From: Symbiodinium natans | Lineage: Eukaryota > Sar > Dinophyceae > Suessiales > Symbiodiniaceae | Direction: 5' to 3' | DNA: 64,000 nucleotides | NCBI GenBank assembly: GCA_905221605.1 | Contig: CAJNDS010001624.1 | Coordinates: 269,501-333,500 of the forward strand | Part shown: positions 43,849 through 54,189 of the stretch, one piece after another | How the letters are laid out: every line of letters starts with the position of its first letter | How positions within the stretch are numbered: the stretch's first letter is position 1 | The notes under the pieces: generated by a model | Databases searched by the model: none | What the model was told of the DNA's origin: nothing | The model's input: only the letters and a program-made list of their open reading frames with translations | Translations under genes and position numbers: made by a program

Positions 43849-44440
43849 AAGCCCTAAGCCCTAAGCCCGACCCTAAACCCCTAAACCCCTAAACCCCTTC
43901 CGGGAGTGTGGGGGGGGGGTGGGGGGGGTGGGGGGGGGGGGGGGTGGGGGTGGGGGGGGTGGGGGGGGGGGTTGGGGGGGGGGGGTGGGGGGGGGGTGGG
44001 TGGGGGGTGGGGTGGGGGGTGGGGGGGGGGGGGTGGGGGGGGGGGGGTGGGGGGGTGGGGGGGTTGGGGGTGGGGGGGGTGGGGGTGGGGGGGGGGGGTG
44101 GGGGGGGGTGGGGGTGGTGGGGGAGGGGGGGAGAAGGACACAGAAGGCGAACAGGAAAGCCGGCCGTGCACGAAGAGGAAACAAAAGGCAAACGGGAAAG
44201 CCAGAAGCCAAAACGCTGGATTTTCTCAATAAGGGTTTTCGTACGGGTGACCGAAACGCCCGTCGGAAAACCGGCGTCGGGAAGGCGTCGGGAAGCAAAC
44301 GTCGGAAAACGCGTCGGACCCCCGTCGGAACCTCAGCAGCCACCCCAAACCAGGGTTCCAGGAGGACCCGGAGAGGGGCCATGGAGAGCCCAGGCGTCGG
44401 GAAGGTGTCGGGAAGGCGTCGGGAAAAACACAAAGGCAAG
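43495..44440. repeat. Inverted TTTCCGACG / CGTCGGAAA word clusters around a G/T tract
   Basis: From 43508 to 43730, TTTCC(G)ACG occurs about eleven times (GCTTTCCGACGGGCTCTGCG-like). From 44255 to 44425 the reverse complement (CGTCGGGAA, CGTCGGAAA) occurs about eight times. Between them lie a (TC)n microsatellite (43788-43848), a telomeric stub and a 210-base G-run/T tract (43906-44130). The open frames (poly-Gly/Trp on plus, poly-Pro on minus) arise from this composition. Confidence 0.8.
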
Positions 44441-46330
44441 CCCGCCAGATGGCCTTGTCAATACTTTGTTTGTGCTGTTCATCGCTGCTCTTCTCCTCCT
44501 CCCTCCTCTCTTCTCTCCTCCCTTTCTCTCAGGGTTTTATAACCGTGAGGGTTTAGGGTTTAATCCCGTGTCTTCAGGGTTCAATGGTCTATGCTTGAAA
44601 ATTGTAATGGGTGGTAGGGGGGTTTGTAAGCTTCGGCTTGTCGGCCCAGGCCTGCTGTGAAGGATGCTGTGCTCTCTATGTGGATCGAGGGTGTAGGGTT
44701 AAGCCTAGGGTTAGGGTTAAGGGTTTAGGGTTTAAGGGTTTAAGGGTTTAAGGGTTTAAGGGTTTAAGGGTTTAAGGGTTTAAGGGTTTAAGGGTTTAAG
44801 GGTTTAAGGGTTTAAGGGTTTAAGTTTAAGGGTTTAAGGGTTTCAGGGTTTCAGGGTTTAAGGGTTTAAGGGTTTAAGGGCTTAAGGGTTGGGTGAAGGG
44901 TTTAGGGTTTAGGGTTTAGGGTTCAGGGTTCAGGGTTCAGGGTTTACAGATTATGTTCTATAGGGCTCGGGAAAGGGAAAAGGAGTTGCAAAAGTAGTGG
45001 AGACGCTAAACTGCAACTCCCCAAGGTCTATGCGGGTTGTTGGGGGAGGGGTTTGGGGAGGCTTTCTCCAGGATCTCGAGGCCTCTGGGAGGCTTGAACA
45101 AATGCCCAAGGCAATGTGATTCCTTTATGAACCCCCTTTACCTTTAGCCCTCTAGGGTTGAGGGTTTCAGGTTTAATTAGGTTTTAGGGTTTAGACTTTC
45201 TGAACGCCCAAGCCCTGAAACCCAAAACTCTATACTATAGTATATATATATGTATGTGTTATGTACTGTATATATAATTATAATATGTATACATTATATA
45301 ATATATATATATACATTATATAGAACGTCACCGAACCCCAAACCCTCAATTGTACCCCAAGACCCTGGGCAGCTGTCACTGGCTGATCATGGCACGCCGA
45401 TCGGATATGCCTTGGCTGCGTGATGCACCATGGATGTTGTTAGCCTTCAGCCTCGAACTTGCAACCTGCGTGCGGGGTATATCACGCGGGCCCAAGGAGT
45501 CACACAGTGTGTGCATGTGCATGTGCGTGCAAAGCTTGCTTGTGCCAGTCCTGTGTGCATGAGTATGCCTATACACAGGATTTTCATGTCGAGGCTCACT
45601 GAGCACATGCGCAAGGTGCCGTCGCTACACCTTAGGGTTGTGCAATGGGTTCTATGCATGCAAAATATGTATTTGCTGCCTGGCTGCCACGTGCGTGCTC
45701 ACGCAGGCAGCATCGTGCGAGTCGATGGCTTCTGGCCACAAGGAGGCAAGGGAAGTCCCAACCCGCGAGCCCTCAACCCTAAACCAAAACCCTCAAGCCC
45801 AAAACCCTTTTGCAACCAGGACAACCCATAAACCCAACCCTTGGGTGCTATAGTGGGTGCAGATAGTATATATGTATATATATATATAATGCTTATATAT
45901 GTATATATGTTGTTCAGCAGCAACTATAGCACCCCTAGGGATATAGAGGTTGATGGTTGGGGGGAGGGGCGGGAGGCCCAAACCCTACACCCAAGTCCTA
46001 TACTTGTCGAGGGTCATAGCCGGTTAAGAAAGGGGTCTCTTGAAAGGGTCCAGGGTCTAGAGATCCCAAAGGCTCGCCTGCAAGTTTTTCTTAAGAATTT
46101 GCACTATTCTCAACCCCAAGCCCTAAACCCTGAACCCTCTTTGACCCTAAACCCTGCGTCGCAGCAGGTTGGCAGCTAGGTTTAATATCTAGGGTTTATA
46201 GAGAGCCGAAACCTAGCTCAGCCCAACACCCCAAAGACTCGTATGTGCATGTTCTAAATCATATGTACTATAGAACCCCAAACCCTAAACCCTGAACCTC
46301 CTATATATCCCTAAACTTATCCCGGCCAAC
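44440..46330. other. Repeat-filled interval inside the long plus-strand gene
   Basis: No gene is supported. It contains a TTTAAGGG array (44712-44895), AT-rich palindromic DNA (45232-45320), an inverted repeat with ends GGGTGCTATAGT (45845) and ACTATAGCACCC (45923), and scattered CCCTAAA words. A TGCATG-rich stretch at 45400-45720 resembles the cluster's introns and may hide a small exon (frame near 45430-45640), but none was resolved. Confidence 0.5.
44712..44900 (+). repeat. Variant telomere-like array (TTTAAGGG)~20
   Basis: About twenty copies of the 8-mer TTTAAGGG, with a few TTTCAGGG, are followed by TTTAGGG and TTCAGGG units up to 44945. The extra A is fixed across nearly the whole array, marking local homogenisation. 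Confidence 0.92.
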
Positions 46331-46578
46331 AAACCCTATTTATAGCCTTCCGTCACAGCAGGTGTACAGCACCACTACCGCTGCAAGTGTGCTGCACTTC
46401 TACGCGCAAGCCACGCACGCTTGTCAACCCGTGCATGCAGTCATGTGACTGCTCCCTGCCTGCACGAATGAGGATTCCCAGGCGACGTATGTGGAATCTC
46501 CTGCTTCGCTTGGTGACATGAGAGTGGACCCGCGACCATGCTGCAGCAACATGGGTGTTGTGACAGCAAAGGTCAAAT

Positions 46579-48162
46579 GTGTTTAGGGGTTTGTCATTTA
46601 AAATTGCAATTCTATATATAAGGCTCGCTACTCCTTCTTTTTCCCGCTCCTGCACTGCAAACTCTGTGGACCTCAGTCGCGCTGACGATGTGACTGTGAC
46701 CCCGGGCCCGACCGTGAAGCGGGAGTTGTTCAGTGGAGAGAAGCCAGAACATAAGAAAGCCAAGCCTTCAGGGCCACCACCTGGCATCGAGCCCAAGGCG
46801 CTGCTGCAAGAGGAGCTCAAAGGTTACTGCATGGTACCTCCACCAGCTATGTGCACAGCTGGTGGTCTGACGATGCCAGCAACTTCAGCTCCTGTCAAGG
46901 CCAGTGCCCCTCCTCCGAAACCTTCGCCCTCTAGTTTCTGTGGCATGCCGCCGCACCCCCGCTGTGGCCCCAGCAGCGCTGCCCACCTGCAGCGCCCCGT
47001 GACGGCAAGGCCAGTCCCCCCACCCCCGCCCTGCAAAGTGCTCAATAAGGAAGAGTCCAGTGACTCTCTTGCTGGCGCGAACAGCATGACAGCTGTCAAA
47101 GGTGCAGCGGCCCCTCCGACAAGCAAGGCCACAGGTATGCTTTCATCAGCCATGCAGCACATGGCACACCATCCGAGCCCTGCAAAGGCAGCGCAGCCAA
47201 GCCCATGTCCTGCACCGAAACCCACAGCAGCCCCGGTAAAACGGGAGCATGTCAAACCTGCATCTCCTGTGCCCTCCTCGCCTGTGCGTGCGACTGCAGG
47301 TAACGTGGCAGTGCCAAAGCCCGGACCCATGCCTGCCTTACCCACAAAGAAGGAGGAGCCAGCGATGCGGCACAACCCGGACGCAATGCCATGCACACGG
47401 GCTTCGGCTACCAAGGCGGAGTGGCCAAGCTTGCAGGAGGGCCAAGCCGTGACGCCCCCGAACAAAATCCGCAGAGCTGCCCCCTTAACCCCGAAGCTTC
47501 TCGAGGCAGCTTCTGAGGCCCCCGCGGGCTCTACTCCAAGGCATGTCACGTGGGCTAACGTGCAGCAGTCCCCTCCTGCTTCGCCCCCAGCACCCCGGCC
47601 TAAGATCAAGCCCAGCTCTGTGGCAGCTATCTCTGCCGTGGCTGTCATCCCGGAAAAGGCAGCTGCGCCAGCTGCAGCATTGGAGCTGGCCGTGCCCCCC
47701 AAGTCTGCGAGTCCCATGCCCAGATCACTTCCAGATCCTGTCACGGCCGTGGCTCTGATCGACCTGACCCTTGCCATCCCTGACTCAGCAACTCACGCTG
47801 CAGGCCAAGCAAGCACTGCCGCTAAGGGGCCCGCCGCCGCAGCAAGCGAAGCGTCCCCAGCAAACGAAGTGCCCGCAGCAAGCAAAGCGCCCCCAGCAAG
47901 CAAAGCGCCCCCAGCAAGCAAAGCGCCCCCAGCAAGCAAAGCGCCCCCAGCAAGCAACGCGGCCCCAGCAAGCAATGCGGCCCCAGCAAGCAATACGGCA
48001 GCAGGAAACCAAGCGCCCCAAGCAGCAAGCAAAGCGCCCCCAGCACGTCGGGGCATTCTAAAGAGACCTGACTCAGCCGAACTTCAGGACCAGAAAGCTG
48101 CTTTGCTTGAGGAGATCGACTCTTTGACCGTCTCAGCGAACGCTGCTACTGTGATGCATTAA
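46579..48162 (+). CDS. Large Pro/Ala-rich exon
   Basis: An open frame of 527 codons, very rich in Pro, Ala, Ser and Lys, with a basic start region (KRELFSGEKPEHKKAKPSG). The true exon start may be an AG near 46675, because the first 30 codons overlap AT-rich non-coding sequence. An internal tandem repeat (ASKAPP, 18-base unit GCAAGCAAAGCGCCCCCA, about 47875-48035) gives about ten Ala/Pro repeats. The end is more ordinary and may be coiled coil (GILKRPDSAELQDQKAALLEEIDSL). It lies between the methyltransferase half and the WLTRGQL exons, and probably encodes a disordered linker of the same protein. The antisense 317-codon frame is a shadow. Function unknown. Confidence 0.65.
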   Translation: MFRGLSFKIAILYIRLATPSFSRSCTANSVDLSRADDVTVTPGPTVKRELFSGEKPEHKKAKPSGPPPGIEPKALLQEELKGYCMVPPPAMCTAGGLTMPATSAPVKASAPPPKPSPSSFCGMPPHPRCGPSSAAHLQRPVTARPVPPPPPCKVLNKEESSDSLAGANSMTAVKGAAAPPTSKATGMLSSAMQHMAHHPSPAKAAQPSPCPAPKPTAAPVKREHVKPASPVPSSPVRATAGNVAVPKPGPMPALPTKKEEPAMRHNPDAMPCTRASATKAEWPSLQEGQAVTPPNKIRRAAPLTPKLLEAASEAPAGSTPRHVTWANVQQSPPASPPAPRPKIKPSSVAAISAVAVIPEKAAAPAAALELAVPPKSASPMPRSLPDPVTAVALIDLTLAIPDSATHAAGQASTAAKGPAAAASEASPANEVPAASKAPPASKAPPASKAPPASKAPPASNAAPASNAAPASNTAAGNQAPQAASKAPPARRGILKRPDSAELQDQKAALLEEIDSLTVSANAATVMH

Positions 48163-48164
48163 CC

Positions 48165-48970
48165 GCCAATCAGAAACGTACACCTCTCGAGCCATGAATA
48201 TATATCTCCGTCTCGATCAGTATGCAAGGGTTTAGGGATTTAGGGTTTAGGGTTTTTTCTGCCACCCGCCTAGCAGAGCCCCTCTGGGATCACTCCAGTT
48301 TAGGGTTTCGCCACCCGCACTGCACGCACACCGAGGTTTAGGGTTTAGGGTTTAGGGTTTAGGGTTTAGGGTTTAGGGTGTAGGGTGTAGGGTTTAGGGT
48401 TTAGGGTTTAGGGGTATTTTCCCTATATAAAGGCCGGGATGGCATCAACTTGAGAGGATAAACCCTGCAGACTTTGTCCCTATGGTTCGACCGTCACTCC
48501 CCATGCAGCACCTCTAGTCCGTGTAGTGGGCGGGGTTGAGTAGGATTTTGTCTTGGAATTGCAGCCTATAGCTCCTGTAACCCTCAAACTGTCTTTCTTA
48601 TATGCAAGCTGGCCATGTATAGAAGCACCGCCCGGACATAAAACCTTAACCCTAAACCCCAAACCCTCAACGCTGAATTCAACCTCCCGCTTATAGCGAT
48701 GAACAGCTTCCTCCCCCTAAACCCGCCATGTCCTCGCTGCAGGTTGCTGTGGTTCCAGAATCCTACGCGGAGCGTGAGATGCACTTCGCCAAGTTCAAGA
48801 GGCGGGGGGGGGGGGGGGGGGGGTTTTGCTTCGGAAGTATGGTGCTGCGCCTTTACGTCTTTTTTTTTTGGGTGGGGGGGGGGGGGGGGGGGGGTAGGGG
48901 TTAGGGGTTTAGGGGGGTTCAGGGGTTTAGGGGTTTAGGGGTTTAGAGGCTTAGGGTTTTTAAGTTTTAG
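48165..48970. other. Intron/interval with telomeric array and G runs
   Basis: It contains TTTAGGG units (48228-48260, 48336-48412) and G runs of about 18-22 bases (48804-48822, 48873-48894) with a poly-T between them. Nothing coding is recognised except possible short frames near 48696-48800. Confidence 0.5.
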
Positions 48971-50772
48971 CATGGAGATACAGGCAATTGAAAAATCCGA
49001 TTGCAAACAATATCCCAGCGGACATTGCCTCGCTTTGGTCGAAAGCAGTGGCTGGAAACTGCAAAGGGGCCAAAACCGCCCTCTTTCTCAAGTGGCTCGA
49101 CGCTGGGAAGGAGTGGATGTCGAGACTTGCACGCGTTCAATGCATTAGCGTCAAACGATGTTAAGCCCTAAACCCTCCTAAGCCCTAAACCTATATAAAC
49201 CCTATACCCTAAACACTATATCATGTAAGGATGACGATCACGCACACCAGAGAGAAAGAAGATCGAGCCAGAAGTCGCACCAAGAGATCGTGGCTGACTC
49301 GTGGGCAGCTCATGAAGCTCTACAACGATCAGGAAGCAATCGTAGAAGCCATCATCCAGCGCAAGATCCAAGAGGGGGCCTACAAACCACATCCAGAACT
49401 TCCTGACAGCCCCGAAGCGACGCTTGACCAGGCATACACGCAAGGAGTTTTCTGCATGCATGCCTGGGCCATGCAGTTGTTCGACAGTGCCACGCAGCCC
49501 CATGCCCTAGTAGGTGCTGAGTGATCTTTCCAAGACTGATGACAGCATCAGTTCGGAAAGATTGGCAATCACCTTCGACGGTGAAGCTGAAGGGGAGGCG
49601 GTGAACTATATTTTTCTCGTCGTGCGTCATGCTCATGTAGTGCACGTGACGTATCGTAATGCCCCGCGACTTGCAGGCTGCCTCCTCCATGCTGAACAAT
49701 GGGCTGCTGCAGCACATGCTTTCAACCTCGAATAGCGATCTGCCCGCGCTGCCTTCTGCTGCGGGCTCAGGGTCAGGTACGGGGGACGCGGGCTGCTTGG
49801 GATTGCCGCCTGGTGGCAGCAATGTGGCTGCACATGCGGCGCCGGCACTCCCCGAGAAAGGCACCGGCAAAGGCTACGGCAAAAACAAAGGCAAGGATGG
49901 CCAGAAGGGTGTAAACGGTGGCTATGTGAAGACACGCAAGGTGAACCTTGTTGGCACGTATGCATGTGCGCAGGCCTCGTGTGTGCACATGCATATGCAA
50001 AAGCACTAAGGGACGTCATGCCGACGGATGCTCACAAGGCGGCCGAGTGGTTGCTTCCGAAGGTGATTGCTTCTTTGGGCGAGGCCAAACTTTGGCCAGT
50101 TCGCTTGTCCTCTGTGAAGTATGCTGAGAAGCTTCGTTTCTGGGTGGCACCGCATGCGTTGCATGGGACTCTATAGATCGCTAGGAAACATGAGAATTCC
50201 ATGCAGCCTAGGAGAGAGCATGATCCACCATGGGCACGAGATCGAGACTAGCTTCGTGCAGCTGCAGGACTACATTGCACAGGCCCGAGTTTTTTGCAAG
50301 GTTTCGGTCTTCTAGAGGATATTGGGGTCTAGGGTTTATGTACATAGGTTTGGAGTTTAGGATTTAGGGTTTATAGGGCTTCGGGTGCTATACCTGGCCC
50401 TGGCAGGATTTTTGTTCGATGTATCTATAGTTTTGGGTAGCCCGGCCACACAGCAGCCCCAGTCCCTCAACTCATGCACAGTCAGCACTGCTCCCAGGGC
50501 CAAGCGATTGCCCCGGAGACCATGATCGCTGCTGTGACGCTGGCGAATGACCGCCGGAATATGTTCTTAGAGGACGCCAAGGCCGCCAAGAAAATGTGCC
50601 CCAAGGCCAAGAAATCCAAGAAGGACCGAGTGATCTCGAACCAAGCCTGTAATTTTCTAACCCGAAAGGCTCCAGCACCCTTATGTGTATGATAGCCCCA
50701 CACTGCCCTCATATACAAACTGCCAATCCTCCGGTGTCCTTTCTGCAGGACGATGAGGAGCTCGATGAGTGA
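48971..50772 (+). CDS. WLTRGQL-domain part of the long gene, with C-terminal end
   Basis: In-phase exons: 48971-49134 (WRYRQLKNPIANNIPADIAS ... FLKWLDAGKEWM), 49251-49431 (RSWLTRGQLMKLYNDQEAIV ... YKPHPELPD; GC donor), 49514-49600 (VLSDLSKTDDSISSERLAI), 49677-49942 (SSMLNNGLLQHML ... GTGKGYGKNKGKDGQKG; GA donor favoured by phase), about 50011-50143 (DVMPTDAHKAAEWLLPKV ... LRFWV), about 50211-50282 (HHGHEIETSFVQLQDYIAQ), about 50503-50629 (TMIAAVTLANDRRNMFLEDA ... KAKKSKKDR) and 50749-50772 (DDEELDE, stop). I recall W-LK-N-P-DI / WLTR-EL / K-HP-PD as a conserved series after the methyltransferase-like domain in dinoflagellates. The function of this part is unknown. The 82-bp intron at 49432-49513 begins GC and contains GCATGCATGCC. 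Confidence 0.65.
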
Positions 50773-51179
50773 AGTGGCTGCCTGCAACCGCACAGATGCG
50801 CGCAAGCGTACTGCTCCCTTCAGGGCCTTTGAAGCCTATGGGGTTGCATGGGTGTAGCGTGTGATGCTATAGGGCCTATGGGCGTAGCGTGTGATACCAT
50901 TCTATATGCGCGTAGAGCCAGGCCATGCTTGCTGTGTGATCACGCGAACCCATGCCACGGGGCATGCAGCGATCGAAGTATCATAAGGCTGCAATTCGCG
51001 CTCGAGTTTTTCTTTAAACTTGGGCTCTCTAGGCTAGACCACGGGAGATTTCAGCCACCGCATCGCGAGAAATGAAATCGATCGTGAGCACACGCATGCA
51101 TGAATACCCTATGCGAGGGCCCTAGCCCCACCCCAGTGCACGACCCGCGTGCAGGAATGGCGAGGAATCGAGCTTTCGT

Positions 51180-52100
51180 GAAAGATGAGGCCCGAGTACC
51201 AGTGCCAGTGCTTAAACCCAAAACCCTAAACCTTAAACCCTGAACCCTAAACCCGAATCCTTATTAAGAAACTTATACCCCAAACCCTGAACCCTAAAGT
51301 GTACCGTCCATGGAATGAACCCCTTAGGGTTTAGGGTTTAGGGTTTGGGTTTAGGGTTTAGGGTTTAGGGTTTAGGGTTTAGGGTTTAGGGTTTAGGGTT
51401 TAGGGTTTAGGGTTTAGGGTTTAGGGTTTAGGGTTTAGGGTTTAGGGTTTAGGGTTTAGGGTTTAGGGTTTAGGTTAGGGTTTAGGGTTTAGGGTTTAGG
51501 GTTTAGGGTTTAGGGTTTAGGGTTTAGGGTTTAGGGTTTAGGGTTTAGGGTTTAGGGGGGAAGATGAGGCCCGAATACCACAGTGCTTAACCCTAAACAC
51601 TATACCCTATAAACCCTAAACCCTATACCCTAAACCTATAAGGTATATCATCCATCGAACCTCTCAATGCAATGGATCCTGAAGCCTCTCGGGAAACATG
51701 AGGCCCGAATACCAGTGCTTACAACCCCCAAACCCTATACCCTAAACCTAAGAACCTTCTACTTATACCCTAAACCTATAAAGTATATCATCCGTCGAGT
51801 GAACCCCTTCAATGCACTGGATCCTGAAGCCTATCGTGAAAGATAAGGCCCGAGTACCGGTGCTTAAACCCTAAACCCTAGACCCGAAACCCTAAACCTT
51901 CAGAACCCTAAACCTAAAGTATATCATCCATCGAAAGAACCCCTCAATGCAATGCGTCCCGAAGCCTTTGGGGAAAGATGAGGCCCGAGCACCCCGAATC
52001 CCAAACCCCTAAGAACCCTATACCCTAAACCTATAAAGTATATCATCCATGGAATTAAAGAACCCCTGCAATGCAATGGATCCTGAAGCCTGTCACGCCA
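51180..52100 (+). repeat. Tandem duplication of an exon start, five units, with a telomeric insert
   Basis: Units at about 51182, 51569, 51696, 51840 and 51976 share GATGAGGCCCGA(G/A)(T)ACC, then CCCTAAACC words, AAAGTATATCATCCAT(C/G)GA, GAACCCCT(C)AATGCAATGG and ATCCTGAAGCCT. The last unit runs into the true exon (ATGGATCCTGAAGCC at 52076). A (TTTAGGG)~33 array (51320-51557), opposite in orientation to the unit's own CCCTAAA words, interrupts the first unit. Confidence 0.82.
51320..51557 (+). repeat. Large interstitial telomeric array (TTTAGGG)~33
   Basis: About 238 bases, with only a GTTTGGG-type slip near the start and one TTAGG slip near 51474. It lies inside the tandem repeat upstream of the transposase-like gene. 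Confidence 0.95.
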
Positions 52101-54188
52101 AAGCCCTCCAGGAGCCTCCAGCGAAGCGCCGTTGTGCAGCCACTCCTTTCGTCAATCCTCAGATTCTTGCGCAGCGAGCCACGCAGAAGGACTCAACCCT
52201 AGAAGACCACAAGTAGGGTTATCAATCATACCCTGAACCCTACGGGTGGGTATCTATAGGTTAGTAAAGTTTGTTTGTGTGCACCTGTGCTTCGTTCGAT
52301 AGGAAGCCCGGCCCTTGGCTGAGCTGCTACTGGAAAACTATGCGTCCGGCAAAAGCAGCGCCACCAACGCTCCCCGCAGAAATATAGCATGAGTTTCCCT
52401 GTTCAAATCCATTGTGGCATATATGGAGAAATTGTAGCTTTTAGTGTTCGATCCGCGAAATAAGGTGCAAGAATTGGCATCCTCTTCCTTGGCCTATGCA
52501 AAACACAGGGGAGCGAGGGATGTCAGGCAACCTGATGATTTGGTGGAGAAAATGAGTGGTATAGCCACCCATGGTCGACACTTGCAGAATGCTGAAAGAG
52601 ATTTGCAGTTTGCCATTCGGGCCTGGGCCAAAAATGTTGGCGCCAACATCTTGGAGGTACCTGTGCAAATGTGGGATCCCAGCGAAAACGCGATTGTGGA
52701 TTGCAACCTTTCAGTTTTGGACCCTGTTTCGCTGATGTCATGCCTCTGGCACAGAGGTCGTGAAGTCTTTAGAAAAGTCTGCTTTGGTTCCATGACGGAG
52801 AATGATGTGAAGGCGTACTGGAAGAACGCATCAGAGCGTTGCGCGTGGTTCCAGGTGACCGAAAATTGCAAGAATCCCGCAAAGTGGGATCGTCTCATTC
52901 CTTTAAGCCTTTACGGTGACGACGTGAACACGTACCGCAACACGGAGGCCGGAGCCATCAGCATCATCGCCTTTTGTTCAGATTTCGCATTTGGAAATTC
53001 CCCGATGCTCCGGTATATGCTGCTGACATTGTACTCAGTCTACATGTCCTGCCAGCACACTTACAACGATATCTTGCGGAAGGTTTTCGATCGGCTTCGC
53101 TTGCTGTGTGATGAAACAGCAGGACACCCCTGGCAGAAAGAGGGATACTCCTTTTGCTTGTCGGCAGTCTTGGGAGACATGAAGTGGCAGAATGATCAGT
53201 ATGGGATTCACAACTTCCGGGCCAACACTCCATGTTCGTTGTGCCGGGCATGCAAGGTAGCTGCCGACGTTCGGGACACTATTGCTGATTTTCGTGATGG
53301 GGCAAACCATCTTCAGACAGCAATCAGTCACGAAGAGTACGTCCAGCAGCTGCCACAGGCAGATTTGCCCATTCCAATGCAGTTCGGAGTGAGGCATACC
53401 GTTGGGCTATACAAAGATGGACGTGCGTGCACAGTTCTGCATGACCTGCATCCGTAAATGTTTGAATGTCATTGTTGTTCCCTGTCAGGCTCGAGAGATT
53501 TCTGCCAGACGTGATGCATTCGCAGCTTTTGGGCACTGGAAAGTGCCATAACGGAAGTGCCCTGTGCTACCTCGTGGAGGCCGGCTGCTTTGGCGACTTC
53601 AGTCACGGCGTTTACGAGGAATGCATGCAGGAGAAGCTGAGAGTGGCGTACAAGCGCTTTCGATCATGGTGTCGAGAAAACAAGCTTCGCACAGTCCACC
53701 CAAGGTTCACAGCAGCTAGGTTACATCGGAAACTGCGCTCTATGTTTCCATGCCTCTCCAGCAAAGCAATAGCAGGGAAAGTGGTGAGCTTTTGGTTGGC
53801 GCATGAGGCTCATGAGTGGGCTGGCCGGCCAGATGCTGAACATTTGGATCAGGTTGTTTCCTGCTGCTGCTTTTCTTATTGTTCCATGTTGCAACGCATG
53901 GGCAACTATCCGTTGTTGTTGACGCAGCAGCAAGCTGATGCTATACATGCCGATGGAATGTTGCATCTTCAAGCTTACGCTTACCTCCGGGCTCACAGCG
54001 CTGGGATTCGCCGAGGTCGCGGGAAGAATCTTTGGTTGCTTCTTCCTAAACACCACCATTGTCAAAAGATGTTGAAGACGGTGAAGAAGGAGCGACTGAA
54101 TCCGAACCAAAGCAGCCTTTTGGCAGCGGAGAGCTTTGTGGGCTTGGTTGGCAAAATGACACGGTGGCTTGCTGAAATTTGTTTGTAA
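52076..54188 (+). CDS. Transposase-like protein (tnp2/Plavaka-like), split gene
   Basis: Exon 1 starts at ATG 52076 (MDPEACHAKALQEPPAKRR ... ILAQRATQKD), ending near 52205-52212. A small exon lies near 52313-52384 (frame unresolved). Main exon 52445-53426 holds RDLQFAIRAWAKNVGANI, LIPLSLYGDDVNTYR, LRYMLLTLYSVYMS, a cluster CSLCRAC and AISHEEYVQQLPQ. A 62-bp GT-AG intron (53427-53488) joins in phase to exon 53489-54188: LERFLPDVMHSQLLG, QRMGNYPLLLTQQQADAI, LLLPKHHHCQKML, LAAESFVGLVGKM, stop at 54188. The order YGDD, DVMH-LG, H, AESFVG resembles what I recall of dinoflagellate tnp2/Plavaka-like transposases, whose D...D...E residues would be in these motifs; that assignment is inference. It follows the methyltransferase-like gene in the same direction. 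Confidence 0.65.
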
Positions 54189-54189
54189 T

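Noticed and set aside
43881-44660. Frames of 100-250 codons rich in Gly/Trp (plus) or Pro (minus)
   Set aside because: All lie across the G/T tract and its flanking simple words; overlapping frames on both strands are open for compositional reasons.
46824-47777. 317-codon minus frame opposite the Pro/Ala-rich exon
   Set aside because: It is Gly/Ala-rich because the sense strand is Pro/Ala-rich; the sense frame is longer and fits the cluster's direction.
47771-48061. QQAKRP-repeat frame (plus) and Cys/Trp/Gly-repeat frames (minus)
   Set aside because: Out-of-frame readings of the 18-base Ala/Pro repeat within the large exon.
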